64,000 nucleotides of DNA, taken from NCBI GenBank assembly GCA_010093605.1, contig MU004204.1, forward strand, positions 22,105 through 86,104. The letters run 5' to 3'. The notes under the pieces were generated by a model. It saw only the letters and a program-made list of their open reading frames with translations. It was not told the DNA's origin and did not search any database. Of the stretch, positions 47,217 through 61,865 are shown in pieces. The stretch is from Lophium mytilinum (lineage: Eukaryota > Ascomycota > Dothideomycetes > Mytilinidiales > Mytilinidiaceae). Every line of letters starts with the position of its first letter. Within the stretch, counting starts at the first letter, position 1. The position numbers and the translations under genes are program-made.

Positions 47217-48280
47217 GCTCCTGATTCTCCGCGTGAAAACGGACTATAATGTAAAAGATGGGATTGATGGCATAGTCGGAGTCCCCTGAAGTAATATATA
47301 CTACTGCTATCCATCAGATCAAATTCCAGGGATGTATTCAGCGCTCAACATCTAAGATTCGAGCCCCTTGCGGAGGAGTGCGAAAATTTCATTTTGTTCT
47401 GGTTAATAATAAGTGACTAGGGCGGTGTTGGTGTTTCGCAACGGGGCTGCGGTTCTCTGCATGTCCCTCTTACGTGCACGGTTTATACGAGGGTGAAAAT
47501 AAGTATCCTAATTTCCGATCTGCCCACAAATCGATCGAACGGCTGACCTCCAAGGGTCTTGCATCCAGTTCGAGAGACTTAGGCGAATGGCCCCAAGAAG
47601 AATATGGAGTCTACTATTCTTAACAGGTAAAACACGGTATACGAGGGCTGAGTATTGTTGTGCAAATCCTATCGTCCCGCAAGTAAGCTTGAAAAGTATT
47701 ACACGTCGGATGTCGAAACGCACTAGCTGGACATCTATTATTCGAATGCGGCTCCTAACTCGTTAACAGCCTTGTTGGTAGCGCCAGTAATAGTTCTTTG
47801 AGGCTGCGCCACAGTGAGCGAAGTCCGTGATGTCGGTGGGGGCCGAAAGGAAAATCCCTAGAACCATCAAACGATTGTCGATTCCATCAAGAAAAGTTGC
47901 AAAATCATGAAGACGGCCTTGCTCTAGAAGTTTAGCCACTCTTCATGAAGTTTCAGCTCGTTGTTGTGGTGTTCTGAGGGATAGAAGAATTCCAACAGCG
48001 ACACGACAGGCTTCGCCTACTGTGGCGCCACCGCTCCGGGCCAGGAACAGTGCAGCCTCCCCTGTCGACGATCCTCTGATGTAACCACCACCCAGGACAA
48101 GCATCTCAGTTGGTGTTGGTATACTGCTGACTTCTGGGACAAGATATGGACCGTTCATTTCAGTTCCTGCTATATTACGTGAAGACCGCAATTTGAAGCA
48201 GATGTGCTCTTACGCCTTGCTCTGTCCATCACCTTCTCTTCTCAAATTTCTGCTATACGCTCGTGTTGTCGCTAGCCATA
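47217..48280. other. Divergent intergenic region
   Basis: This is upstream DNA for both the secreted minus-strand gene and the SGNH esterase gene. A short minus-strand frame (47943-48191) lacks support. Nothing else seen. Confidence 0.5.
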
Positions 48281-50213
48281 ATGGCTTTCTCGAGGCTTGC
48301 CCGTTGGGCTTTTTTGTGTCCAATACTACCAGCCGTCTTTGCGCACCCCCTCGATAGCCAAGCCTTCGAACTTATGGCTCGTGATGGCCTTCCCAACACC
48401 GACTTCAGCTGGGTGAAGAGCTTTGTTGCTTTGGGAGATAGCTATGCGGCAGGAATTGGAATCGGCGAGCTCACAGGAGACTCAGACGCGTCAGCCTGCA
48501 GCCGCTACACGGGCGCATATGGCTTGAAAATGAAGGATATCATTCAACCGAATAGCTTCCAGTTTCTTGCCTGCTCGGGCGACCTGGGCAAAGACGTTGT
48601 CTCGAAACAACTTCCGAAGCTTCAGCCGGTGTATTTCTCCCTGACCCCAGCGCAACATGACCTTATCACCGTGTCTGCAGGAGGAAATGATGTGGGATTC
48701 TCAGATGTACTTGAGGCTTGCCTTTTCTTACCAAAGCCGGTATGTGTGTAGAGCAAACGTCTGTAATCCAGCCTACTGATCTATGTCACAGCCATCAGCC
48801 TGCACTGATGCACTTACGGCAGCTGAAACCTTCATCGACACCAACCTCCAAAGTGTCGTTGTCTCGCTTTTGAATGCTCTCGAACCGCGTGTAACGAATA
48901 ACGGCGCCATTGTGTACACACTATACGGCAAATTCTTCAACGAGACCCCGGACCCGTGCAATTCACAGGAGTGGTGCTTCTTGAACCCAACTGTCAGCGG
49001 CTGCCAGAAAGTGACTGTCGAATTGCGCCAGGAGTTCAACCGCCTGGTCGGCAAGACAAACGACAGGATCGTTGATACCATCACCCAGTGGAACGGCCAA
49101 AAGAACTTCAAGAAGGCGTACCCGGCACATTGGGGAGGTATCGCCATGGGAATGGGGGGCCAATTCTGCAACCCCGACTCTGCAGATCTCGTCACGGATC
49201 ACAGCAACGACGGGCTGGCATTCATCCGGCCCAGCATCAATCAGAACTTCGACATTCCGGGCGAAAAGCGTGATTTCGATCTTGACAACGAGACCATCGG
49301 CTACGGTTGGAAGCGTGACGGCGGTATAATACCCGATGCGATATTGCAAAACTTCCATCCTACCGACCTGGGAGCCTGGATTCAAGCCTCCACGGCGCTC
49401 GACATGGTGGCTCAGCACTGGGCTGACTTCAACAACATGGGCGGTCCAGACGACAGCGAGGCATGCAATATGGACTTTAACGCTGACTCCAATTCAACTA
49501 GTTATACCTGTGCAGTTGAGTAAGGATCTCTGAAGACCTAAAACATGGAAGATATACTGACATCAAACAGAGTGGATGATCGCACTGGCACTAGCTGTTC
49601 ATGCACGCCACAAGGATGCCAGGTCGGAACCAGCGGGTGTTTCGCAGTTGTCATGACGAAGGGACAGGATGGATGTGATGATTCTTGCAACGGGTGTCAA
49701 GTGCCTGCTCAGGCTCAGCCGAGTGCGACAACTGCCGCTCCAGCACCAGCACCATCAACTCCAGCCCCCAGCCCAGTGGACGACCCCAACAGGCCACAGA
49801 ATCTCATATGCTATGGCCCAGGCACGCCAAACAGCCTCATCTCGTTCGATCGAAGCACTGCTACAGACCCCATTAGCAAGTTCTGCAACGCCTGGATTGG
49901 CGATGCGGAGTACTCAGTCACTCATACTGGCAGCGCGCAGTTCTTCCCGCTTGACGGCAAAATCCAAGATGACTCTACGGATTTGTTGCAGATTGAGGGT
50001 ACCGTGAAGGATTACGACTCGGCCAAGGGAGGAAGTTCTGATGAGACGGCTGCCACGATAGCAGCCTGCATTGCGGGACTGATGGCCATTATGGATAGCT
50101 GTGACACGACTACTACCTCTGCTAAATGGGGTGGCGTTGGGTTATGGCATGGCCAGCAGTTGAGTCTGGCTGGAGACACAAAAGCGACGACGCTACCGGT
50201 TGGAGAGAAATAG
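48281..50213 (+). CDS. Secreted SGNH/GDSL esterase with Cys-rich C-terminal extension
   Basis: Three exons (48281-48739, 48792-49519, 49571-50213; introns 52 and 51 bp) give 609 aa. The start at 48281 gives a clean signal peptide (cleavage near 20-22, AHP). Catalytic blocks: GDSY at 52-55 (nucleophile Ser54), GGND at 134-137 (oxyanion Asn), and FHPTDLG near 341 (His342 as general base). About residues 400-450 hold a Cys cluster and then an Ala/Pro/Thr linker, followed by a second C-terminal module (about 455-590, with several Cys). SGNH hydrolases cut esters of lipids or polysaccharide acetyl groups; the substrate is unknown. The extension may target the enzyme to a surface. Confidence 0.88.
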
Positions 50214-50637
50214 ATAGCGTCCTTCTTTATCTTACTTCTGTTTTGAAGCTTTTAGCATTCTGTCGTACTAACTGTAAGACCACTTACCTTGCCGATGAAG
50301 ATACTTGAAGATTTCATCGGAAGTGACAGGCCTATAATTCTACAAAGGTATGAGCGCAATTTCAAAAATGGGAAATGAGCATCTACTCACAAATGATTGA
50401 CTTTCGCGCATCCTGACTGACGACAAAAAACTGACGACCTACTAATAGTGGCTGGTTTCAAATTGAGTCTTCTGGATAACTTACCACCTAGGTCCTATAT
50501 ATATTGCAATGGGAGTATCACAAACGACGCAGAGCAGGAAGTGGGGCAGATAGTTCCGCTTGCAGTCATCACAATAGACCAAAAAACCCTAGATTGTTTC
50601 CCTCTATCTCTCTCCCCCTATCTCCCTTGTACCCAAT
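50214..50637. other. Convergent 3' intergenic
   Basis: Two genes end toward each other here. A bridge of about 420 bp with no feature I recognise; the (ct)-rich stretch at 50598-50635 belongs to the 3' end of the minus-strand gene. Confidence 0.5.
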
Positions 50638-51083
50638 CTACCGCCTCACATTATCCACATCATCATTCCCCGGATTCTCCTCCGCATATTTCCTCGCCTT
50701 GTCCTCCGGCCCACCCTCGCCCTCAAAATCCCGCGCTTTATACGCCCGTCCGCTCTTCGGATCCACCCCTCCTCCTTCAGAAACTGGTATCTCGCGGTTA
50801 TCGCCCGCGCCCGATGCTGCGGAGCCGTAGGTCACAGTCGCGCCGGGAAACTTCTGCGCTGCGGTGTCATCGATGCCGGATTCGGCGGCTGCGAGCGGTG
50901 GCGTGTTTAGCGTGTGAAGCTATGTTGGTGGTGGGGCGCGGGGAGGTGCTTAGAGAGGAGAGGGATTGGAGACGTACTCGTGTCACTCGTTCCATGGCCG
51001 GTTTTCGCGGAACGTGAGTTCAGGTCGGCTTCGGCTTGTTTGGCGATGGTGAGGGGGTCGGTGGTGGAGTAGTCGTTGGGCAT
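50638..51083 (-). CDS. Small conserved-looking hypothetical protein, 118 aa
   Basis: Two exons, 51083-50978 and 50888-50638, with an 89-bp intron containing a GCTAAAC branch motif, give 118 aa. The protein is hydrophilic, Asp/Glu/Gly-rich, starting MPNDYSTTDPLTIAKQAEADLN and ending in a charged helix (ARKYAEENPGNDDVDNV). No signal peptide, no membrane span. Its compact size and start context (cacaATGc) resemble many small fungal proteins of unknown function. I do not recognise it. Confidence 0.6.
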
Positions 51084-51919
51084 TGTGGGTGATAATCTTT
51101 GTAAATGGGGTTACGGAGAGTGGTTGTCGATGATGGGGTTTGGATTTGGGTCGGCAATGGCTTGATGAAGGATGTTCGGGATGTTAGGAAATACTCCTCT
51201 ATATATAAATGGGATGTCGTTACTGAGAGATGGTTTGTAGTTGATGATGGAAGAAAATCGGGGTTGACGTCATGTTGACGATTTCGAGGATTGAAGAGGC
51301 GGTTATCCTTACTCTGTCTGGGGGGCGATTTTCCTCAAAGTGATAACGAGTCGTAGAGTATTCGGGTAAGAGGACCCATAGAGTGGAAACGGAACGGAGA
51401 TACTCTGGAGAGGTTGATTTGCGAAGCGGACAATTGGTGAATTAACATTCAAAACCATCACTTCTTTGAGCACTACTCATCTACCGCGCAAAAGCGGCTG
51501 AGGTTACTACTTGCCGTCAGGGCTTCATTGAACACACATCCTGTGTATTATATAGTCCAGTAGGCTTTCGAGGTGTCCGCCTAGTTTATCCAAACAACTG
51601 CCCAAACATAGGGAGAACTCCGACAGCCAACCATATGAATTATACACCCAAATCCAAAATCCAAGACAAATCGCAATTTCCCAAGTCCCCGCCATGCCAA
51701 GTTCTATTTGACTGCGATGCCCGTTTGATGCCAGATTACATGTCTTCCCAGATGATCCTCCTTTTCCCCAAATGCCAGAATGCCGTGGTATATTATTTCC
51801 CTTGGCCAAGGGTCCATTGGTCTGCATCATAAAATCATGATATTCGTAGACAAGATCGTTGTCCTCTTCTTCCTTCTCTTCAAATTCTGACACGTCTTAC
51901 AGCTTAGATTAAAGGTGGA
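51084..51919. other. Intergenic
   Basis: Upstream region of the small gene and the 3' flank of the repeat protein. A 122-codon minus-strand frame (51525-51893) opens at a GTG and lacks support. No RNA gene seen. Confidence 0.5.
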
Positions 51920-54900
51920 TTAAAGCCAGGATAGCAGATATCCCAGAGCGAGTGTAAATAGCGATAGCGAGCTGCCAGACGTGTGAATGCTATGCGCGGC
52001 GCCATGAGACGATACGGCGGTTCCGGTGGGCGTTGCGCCAGCAGATGCTGTGGAGCCTGAGTTTCCCGTTTGAATGGCTGTAGAAGCCATAATCTTCGTC
52101 GCTGGGAACAGGGTTTCCGTTGATGTGCTACTGCCGCTGCTGACAATTACCAGAGCGGTGGCTGATGGCGAGAGCGATATTACAGTTCCAGAGACCGTAA
52201 TAACCCCGCCTGGTGTTAAAGTGTGACCGTCGACAATGAACGTAGTCCCATTCCCCGGCTGGGCAGTAACGATGGCCGTTCCGATGGTCAGGATTGGAGC
52301 GTTGGTAGTGATTGGCCCGTTATCGAGTGTTGTTGTGGCGCCGTTTACGACCAAAAAGGACGCCTTTGGTCCAAGCGAGATCTTAGTGTTTGCTACAGTT
52401 ATGACGCCCCCCGGAGTGAGTAGCGAGCCACCAATTAGATAGCTCGTGCCGGAGCCTGGGATGGGAGTATAGACGCCATTTCCTATCGTGAGTGGAGGAG
52501 GAGTTATCTGGGCTGAAGGTCCGTCCAGTGTTTGGGATGGTAAAAGTCGAGTGCTGCCTCCAACGACAAGATAATCCGCGGATGAGCCGAGGCTGATGAT
52601 TGTCCCGCTATAAGTGACAGTGCCCCCTGGCGTAAGTGTTTGCCCCGCAGTGATGAAGTATTGCGACGCAGCATTTCCAGTAACTGTCAAGGGCCCAATA
52701 GAAAGGACTGGAGGCGGTGGACGAAGGTTAGCCTTGGGGAGGGAAGACGTAAAGCCCCCGACTACAATGGCCGTGCCAAACGGTGCGAGAGATATTGTCT
52801 CGCCGTTGATTACGGTCGCCGATCCAGGGAGAAGGGTGATCCCTCCGGGTAGAATGAGGCCTCCTCCGGTAGCCGTGGCGAGTGCCGCCGTGATTGTTGA
52901 CGATCCGACCTGAATATTAACGGCAGATGATGGGACGGTGATTTCTAAAGCGACAGTTGAACCCCCTACTACAACAGCGGTGCCAGACGGTGCGAGAGAT
53001 ATCGTCTCGCCGTTGATTACGGTCGCCGATCCAGGGAGAAGGGTGACCCCTCCGGGAAAAATAAGACCTCCTCCGGCAGCCGTGGCGAGCGCCGCCGTGA
53101 TTGTTGACGATCCGATCTGAATATTAACGGCAGACGATGGGACGGCGATTTCTAGAGCTACAGTTGAACCCCCCACTACAATAGCGGTTCCAGACGGTAC
53201 GAGAGATATCGTCTCACCGTTTATTGCGGTCGCGGATCCTGGAAGAAGGGTGCCGCCGCCTGGGAGAACGATTCCTCCTCCGGTAGCCGTAGCGGGTGCG
53301 GCTGTGATTATCGACGATCCAAGCTGGATGTTGATGGCAGGCGATGGACCAGGGGTTGGCGCAGGAATTGTGGAACCACCCACGACAATAGCAGAACCAT
53401 ATGGTGCAAGTGAGACTGGCGTCCCACCGATTGTCACAGGGGGTCCTCCTGGAGACAGGGTTTGAGATCCCATGACAAATACAGAGGACGGACCAGGTTT
53501 GAGCGTCTCCGAACCTACAACAAAGAAGTCGCTAGAGAGGCTATGGGTTACTTGAGCTTGCGCAGTGGGGCCTCCCTCTCCAGCTGCTGGAGGCTGTGTG
53601 GACTCGATGTGAGCGATTGCTGTTATGAAAGATCTGAGTTGAGAGATAAGCTGTGGTAGATTGGTGGCCCCAGGAAGATTGACCGAAATACCAATAGCCA
53701 CGCTGGAGGGGGCTATAGGGGCTAGAGGTATGGGCGTAGTACTAGACTCGATGTGAACTATGCGTGGTCCTCCAGTCGACGCTGCTATACGACCATCGTC
53801 GGTTGTGGTGACGGAAGACTCCTTGTGTACCCGGTTTGGATCTCCGGTCGGATCTGTTGGGTCGGCTGTATTCCTCAAATCTGGATCTGTCACGCTTGAT
53901 TCGATATGAGCTTTGGGCTTAGCCGGTTCTGTGGTTGAAGGGCCAGGAGCGGTCAAGCCAAATGCACTGCTCTCAATGTGAACGATAAACGGCGTGCCGA
54001 GATGCTCGACGTTATACACCAGCTCCACAACGATTAGGACCGTGATAGAAGCTCGCCAAGACCCCGCGAAACAGGAGGACTGGGGGATCGAGAGCTGGAA
54101 ATCCGTCGGAACATCGCCAACTGCTGTCGACTGGCCCTGCAAATCTTGTCCATCGTACTCATAGACAAAAGGGCTTTCCAGCTGGTAGCTAGCCGTGGAA
54201 GTCTGGTACTCGAATTTGCCGTCCTTATTAGTGGCTGGGACCTGTCTTTCGACTTCATACGCAGAAAAGTAGACAAACGGAGTGTCAGAATATCTACCAA
54301 AGTTAGTTCTCATCTCATAGAATTTCGCGTAGAAGCTTCTGTGGCTTTCAAGAAACTTTGTTTTGAAACGTCACTGAGAACTTCTTCTGCGTACGAAGAT
54401 CCAACCCATCCAAAAAATTGCGCGTCTTGACGTGTAAGTCTGAAAAGAGCGGACTTACGCAACACTACTTCCAACGGATACTGTCGCGAGGGGCGGCGGA
54501 TCTAGGACATAGTCGTTCACCGCAGTCGCAGCGATCAAGCCCGGTGAAGGAATGGGCTTGATGCCATTGATGGTGATGACTGAGGTCGATGCGGCCAGCG
54601 GCGTCGTATAGGCATAGTCCTCCAGCAGCAGGGTCAAGTCAAGCGTCTCAGTGACGGGGCTGGCCGAAAGCAAAGGTCCCGTTATATTACTCGAGTTGCC
54701 GTAGTAGTTCATGAGAGAGGTCGTCGCCCATTCCAATGGCCCCTCCAGCCAGTAGTCCACACTGGCGCTGGGCACGTTGATGATACATTCTCCGGACGTG
54801 GCATTGAGCGAAGGTGATGTGCCCGTGGGGCTTGGACGGCCGATGGCGGAAGTGGAGGGCGTCGGATAAGGTGGAGCGAGTGTTGGTGAACGAGTGACGG

Positions 54901-55082
54901 GCGCAGGCGTGCCGGATATACAAGAAGAGGTCGAGTTCCAATTATTCGGATCTGGTGAGCGTTAGTAACGTGAATACGAGAGCCACAAGTGCCATTCAAT
55001 GCACGACAAACAACGCACCTATCCGCGGATATCCATAGACCTGGGGCAGCAGCAGCACGAGGGCCACGGCAAGCAGCATCAT
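51920..55082 (-). CDS. Secreted, likely GPI-anchored repeat protein
   Basis: Three exons (55082-55019, 54951-54459, 54293-51920; introns 67 and 165 bp, the second with a GAACTAAC branch motif) give 976 aa. A signal peptide (MMLLAVALVLLLPQVYG) opens it; the C-terminus ends in a Ser/Gly-rich stretch plus hydrophobic tail (LSLFTLALGYLLSWL), typical of a GPI-anchor signal. Residues about 290-420 contain five copies of an (V/A)H(I/K)ES(S/T) motif with variable Ser/Thr/Pro spacers. Residues about 430-940 hold about seven beta-type units of 60-70 residues (core LPGGxTLLPGSAxxINGETISLAPSGTAxVVGGS); three are nearly identical (68 aa, 204-bp DNA repeat at about 52755-53370). Likely a cell-wall or surface protein; adhesion is an inference. 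Confidence 0.78.
52755..53370 (-). repeat. 204-bp coding tandem repeat, three copies
   Basis: Copies begin at about 52757, 52962 and 53166 (each with the word gtgcgagagatat or gtacgagagatat near its start). They encode the near-identical 68-residue units of the GPI-type repeat protein. Confidence 0.85.
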
Positions 55083-56562
55083 GCGTCGACGCGGCGTGAC
55101 GGTCACGCACTCGCGGCATCTGAAGCAGCAGCACAGAAACGAGGGAACAGGCTGTAGACAGAGCGGAGGCAGCAGAAGTGCAGCTGGCCGGGATAGTCGG
55201 CAATTTACACAGAGTGCGCGCAGCTAGTGCACCTTCCTGAAGGCTGCCAGTGGGGTGGGACAGTCCCGCGCGTCCGATTGTTGCATTGAAAATGAGCTTG
55301 TTTATTCGGGCCCTTTCCTGCGTGGCAGGATGCGTTCCCCTGAATCGCAGCTGCCACGGCCCTGTCGTCGGGACAAGCGAAATCATGGAGGTAGACGGAT
55401 GAATTACAGGGGCGGGCCGGCTCTCGAACCATCAGCACCACTGGCTCTGCGTAACCTTATGGCGATATCAACATGTCAGCCCGTCGCCGCCATATTCCCG
55501 TTGCAGTCGAGGAGGTGGGACTGCAGTGTCTCGAGTGTCAGCTTCATCAGAGCTTCACCACGGCCTCCACCGTTCAGCGGCCTTGATGGCGCTGTGGCAG
55601 CGGCGCCACGTCTAGCAGCGATCGCCAGCGCACTGATTCAAGGTTCCCCAGCACGACGCCGAGAGCTGCTTGCCGTCCTGGGCGTAGGGGGGCTGATGGG
55701 CTGACTGTGCTGGGCAAAACCACGGCGATCTGACAGATTGGCGCAGGACCTCTACGCCCGAAGCAGTTGGACCAAGCAATGCCGCGTCGCCTTCATCCCA
55801 TCTGTCCGCCTTGTCGCACCACGGAGGTGCTTCTGATTGGACAATCGAACGACAGCTGAAGGGTGAGGCCTGAAGCCGGAATCGCGGCCCCCGCGAACGC
55901 CGCCGGACACCACCGTTAGCAACGAGCACGCTGTCGCGGATCGGGCTTGGTCTCGAGGGGGCCACGTCTCTGTGGATGAAACGGGGCAGGTCTGTCTCTG
56001 CCTTGTGAGCTTGGTGGTCTGTCACGGCGGCGGAAGAATTACCCGGTTGAATAAATGCTGCAGTCCTTGTCCATAATGGCTCTCACTGACTGGATGCAAG
56101 CCAACGACGGCGGACCTCAGCATGCTGGATGTCCCCTTGCATACTCCCCGGTGGCTTCCACGTCGTCGGCACGCGCTTGTTGTTCGGTCCCAGCGAAAAA
56201 CAGTCTGTCGAGAACTGCTGTGGAGATTCGAGCCTTTAGCCCTGAAGGGGTTAGGCCAGATTATCAAAGATCACGGTGCGTCTAAAGTATGCCGAAATGG
56301 CGTATCGATTGCGTTAGACGTGTTTTGTAATAGTTAGTATGTAGTAGTGCAGTCTACCACTTCTTGGCCTCGTCTTCGCCAGCCGTCTTTCGAACTTCAA
56401 CACCACGCCGGCTGCCCTCCTGCGTGCGCTGTCACTCTATCTATGACTCCCACCATGTCCTGTTAGCCCTCGGGCGCCTCCTGAAGCTGGCTGCTGCTAT
56501 GCTGCCGGTTCATGCGCCTCCTACCCCTCCAATCCGCCCGCCACGGATGCGCCGCTGCCACC
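55083..56562. other. Divergent intergenic, 1.5 kb
   Basis: Upstream DNA of the repeat protein and of the aspartyl-protease-like gene. Several frames on both strands (up to 149 codons) overlap one another without support. No repeat or RNA gene recognised. Confidence 0.5.
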
Positions 56563-58783
56563 ATGTTCCTCTCTAGAGATACCCTCTCGCTCGGTACCTT
56601 CTTCGCCGTCCTCTCTTTCATCCCGCTACTATGCGCGGCGACAACCATTCCGGCCCCTATTTCTGTCACGCCGGATCAAAATTGGGACGGCATCGATGGC
56701 CAGGTACGTTGTCACAGCGACTTTGCAATTGAACAGCGACATTGACAACATACTAGTGGTCCTCTTTCGCCCTACAAGTTGGAACGCCCCCGCAAACCGT
56801 CCGGACCTTTATTTCTACCGCCAGCCAGCAAACATGGGTAGTTCTCCAGGAAGCATGCATGAACAATGGCAAACAGAACGATACCTGCTGGCAGGATAGG
56901 GGATGGACCTACAATTATACCGATTCGTCAAGCTGGCACAAGCAGGGATATTACATACTCTGGGCTGAAGGAAACCTTGGATACTCGGGCTATGGACTCT
57001 TCGGTTCGTTTTTGCGCATCGTGATTGTGTGTGAATCTGTACTAAACTCTGAAAGGGTACGACACTGTCGCTTTAGGTGGAGCGGGCGAAGTGAGTGCGA
57101 CGTTGGACAACACCACGGTCGGGGGCTACATAACTGAGGAATATTATATCGGGCTCTTTGGTATCAACCCAAAGTCCACAAACTTTACCTCTTTCGACGA
57201 TCCTTCGGAAAGTTACATGGCCAAGCTCTGGCATCAAAAGCTGCTTCCCAGCGTCTCTTTCGGCTACACCGCTGGCGCGCAATACCGTAAGCTGCCCGCA
57301 AACCTTATTACACCCAATGTTAATTGTCTTTAGGATTCACGAAAGTGCTGGCAAGCCTCACTCTTGGTGGCTATGATGAGTCTCGGTTTATTTCCAACAA
57401 TGTGTCATTCACTCTTGCTCCGGACAACGAGCGCGATCTTGTAGTGAATGTCCAGGATATCCGCATGACCTCTGCAACGAAATCAAACGTTGACCTTCTT
57501 CCGAACGCGGTACCGCTGTACATTGATTCGACCGTACCGTAAGTACCGTGTGCAGCCTCTTTCGACTCGGTCTAATGTATTGCAGGGAGATTTGGTTACC
57601 CCTCGAAGCATGCCAAGCCTTTGAAAAAACATTTGGATTAACTTACGACAACATAACGGATCTTTACCTTGTTGACGACATCCTGCACTCTAGACTGCTG
57701 GCTGAGAATGCTAGCATTACATTCACGCTTGGGCCATTGCTCACGGGAGGTTCAACGGTTGGCATTACCCTTCCCTATGCGGCTTTTGATCTCGTAGCTC
57801 TGCCCCCTTACCGGAATCTGAACGAGTCCTCGAGCTACTTTCCCTTGCGGCGAGCTGCCAACGCCACCCAATACACGTTTGGCCGGACCTTCCTCCAGGA
57901 AGCGTATCTAACAGTCGACTGGGAGAGGGCCAATTTCTCGGTCCAACAAGTAAGCTGGACCCTTGGAATGAACACGCAGATTGTCCCCATCATATCTCCT
58001 ACCCTCGTGAACACAACACATGCAGCTGATTCAGGCCAAAACGAATCATCAAAGGGCCTCAGCACCGGCGCAATTATCGGTATTGCCATTGGAGCTGGAT
58101 TCGTTGTCGCATTGGTCGCGTTTGGAACGGTGTGGTGGTTCTGGCGAAAGAGACGTATGGCTAAAGAACAAGCGGCCAAGGATACCGCAGCAGCTGCTGC
58201 GGTAGCGGCAGTGAAGCGCATGCCCTCGGATAAGTCAGACAAAGAGACACCAGCCTCGCCAATAGCACTAGCTACCAACGAGTCAACTGTCATACCGAAA
58301 GCGGAACTCCCAGCGGATACCGCATTCGGGCACGAGATGACCAATGGCTTTTATGGACCGCAGAAGCAGGGAGGTGCGGGGAGCTCAACTGCGGCGAGTC
58401 CGACCGTAGAGGCCGACTCAAATGAACGCATGGTGTACGAGATGCTGGGCGACGTCCCAACGCCGTTGGAGGCAGGTGGGCGCCAGCTCTCAGAAAAAGA
58501 GACGATGATGGTTCGAGAAAGGAGGTACAATGGAGCGCCCGAACAGTCTCCCATCTCGCCTGCTCCCGAGGAAACACACCGCAGGCTTGCTCCTATCACA
58601 GCTGACGATGTTGCTGTCGTGAATAGGAGGGGTCTTCCCAACGTGTCGCCTATCACGCCGCGGACGCCACGAGACGGCACATATCTCGAGGCAGAGGACG
58701 CGATACTCTCGCCTCTCTCGCCAATGGGCAATTCTACGGAAGACAGCACGAGCACATCTCGACGACGTTTCTCTTACGAATAA
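56563..58783 (+). CDS. Membrane pepsin-fold protein with altered catalytic site
   Basis: Five exons (56563-56703, 56757-57003, 57056-57286, 57334-57538, 57586-58783; introns 47-53 bp, the second with donor GTTCGT) give 673 aa. A signal peptide (about 1-26) precedes a pepsin-type domain (about 48-410), with VGTPPQTVRTF before the first site and an EIWLP motif after the second. The first active-site motif, normally DTGS, reads STAS at 67-70, so its Asp is missing; the second reads DST at 271-273. A membrane span (about 436-461) is followed by a 200-residue disordered cytosolic tail rich in Pro and Ser. A catalytically dead, membrane-held protease-like ectodomain suggests binding or sensing rather than cleavage. 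Similar proteins occur widely in filamentous fungi. Confidence 0.83.
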
Positions 58784-59739
58784 TTGGCACGACGGGTGGA
58801 GTCCGCCGTCATCAGGCGTCTTGGTGTTTCTGGGCGGCTCTTGGTCTGGGATTTGTTGGCAGGCTGCGCTGGCGTTTCAAGATGTTGGCGTTGGTGTTGG
58901 ATACCCAGAGGGATCAGCAAACATGGCGCTGGGGTCAGCTTGCATTCCACGAAGTTTTCCTAGTGTTTTCTTTGCAGCATTTGCAGCAATGTCCTCCATG
59001 CGGAGACCAACAGGCCCTGAGTGGCAATAGTAGTCAGCCAGTGTGTGGTGGGCAGGTGCCATCGCGCCGTCCCAGACACTAGTAACAGTGAATTGAAGGG
59101 CGCCTTCTAGTGCGTTAATACTACAACCGGCAGGCGGAATAAATAAGTTATGACGCAGAGCACTCCCTAGAGGGCATCTAACGTGACAGCTACTGCTGAT
59201 GGATAGCCTTACCGCTGTGTTGGCGGTCAGAATCAGCACGCTTCAAGCAGAGTCAGCATATTTCAAGCAAAATCAGCACACAGGCACGCTGCAAAGACTG
59301 GTCGTACCCAGGCCTCGCCGACGCCCTAACACCTGACACACCAGAGAAACTCGGACGCCCCGCTTGGCTCTCGGTCAGGGCTGAAAAAGCCGTGCGCCCA
59401 GAGGAGCCCCTCTAAACCTAGTCCACGACTTCACCCCTCCACGGGCTGTTGTCAGCCTGCTACGCGCATCCAACACGCCCACCAACATCCTCGCCCGCAC
59501 CAATTCTTGCTGCGGCCTCTAAATCCACAAAGACCCAGTATCTCTCGTTACGCCTCTCCCGAGCACAGCCTGTCGAGCAGGATCCGTCTGTTGGGCCCCC
59601 CCAGCGCTCCACCACTCAGCGCTCGCTAGCCTCAGCCTCCGGCGCCTACATCACTTTAAAGCAACCTCGCTCTATCATCGCCGAGAGCACTTCTCCTACA
59701 TCCTCACGCCGTCAGCTACAACCACGTCCAGCATCCACA
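58784..59739. promoter_or_regulatory. MAP kinase upstream region
   Basis: About 950 bp between the stop of the pepsin-fold gene and the kinase start. A pyrimidine-rich segment (about 59400-59700) looks like leader and core promoter. A short repeated word aatcagcac(g/a) appears at 59231-59281. Confidence 0.5.
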
Positions 59740-61331
<1,592 letters not shown>

Positions 61332-61865
61332 AGCCGTGCGTTCAACGCTAAGCCTTTCGAATAATCATCACGCGTGTATAGAGGTGAGGAAAATGAGTTC
61401 TACTAGGAGGTGGAAACAAATTCGTAGCGACTTTTTGTGGGAGGTCGCATGTAGGGATGGGTGGGTGGCATTATGACGCGAGTTTTTCTGCTTGAGCTGT
61501 GGTATGCTCGCTGCACTTATTGACTGATGAAGCAAACGCACAAGTCCGCTTTCTGCTTCTCAAAGCCTCATTTGTTCGCCCTTCTGGCATCTGCTAGGTA
61601 GATTGATTCAATTGATGGGTTGTTCTTTCTTTCAGAAATATTTGAAGTTCTAGAGAGTTCGGCGCATTGTTGTTTGCTGTTTATGCGCCTTTCTCTTGTC
61701 CCACACCAACTCATCTCTACTATTCTACTTTCTTTGTCCCCCGCCACTGTGGTCATTCATCCAGATCCCAGGAACAGCCAAGACTGATCGTCCCACCCCT
61801 CACTCTTCTTCTCTCCGCTTCGTCATCTTGGAATACTCACATGAGTTTCTCTCAGCATCACAAAA
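61332..61865. other. Intergenic
   Basis: 3' flank of the kinase and upstream of the small secreted protein; pyrimidine-rich from 61800 on. Nothing else seen. Confidence 0.5.

Noticed and set aside
51525-51893. 122-codon minus-strand frame
   Set aside because: It starts at GTG, lies in the 3' flank of the GPI-type gene and has no recognisable content.
55255-56025. Overlapping frames of 130-150 codons on both strands
   Set aside because: No support from domains, start context or splicing; they overlap each other in a GC-rich promoter region.
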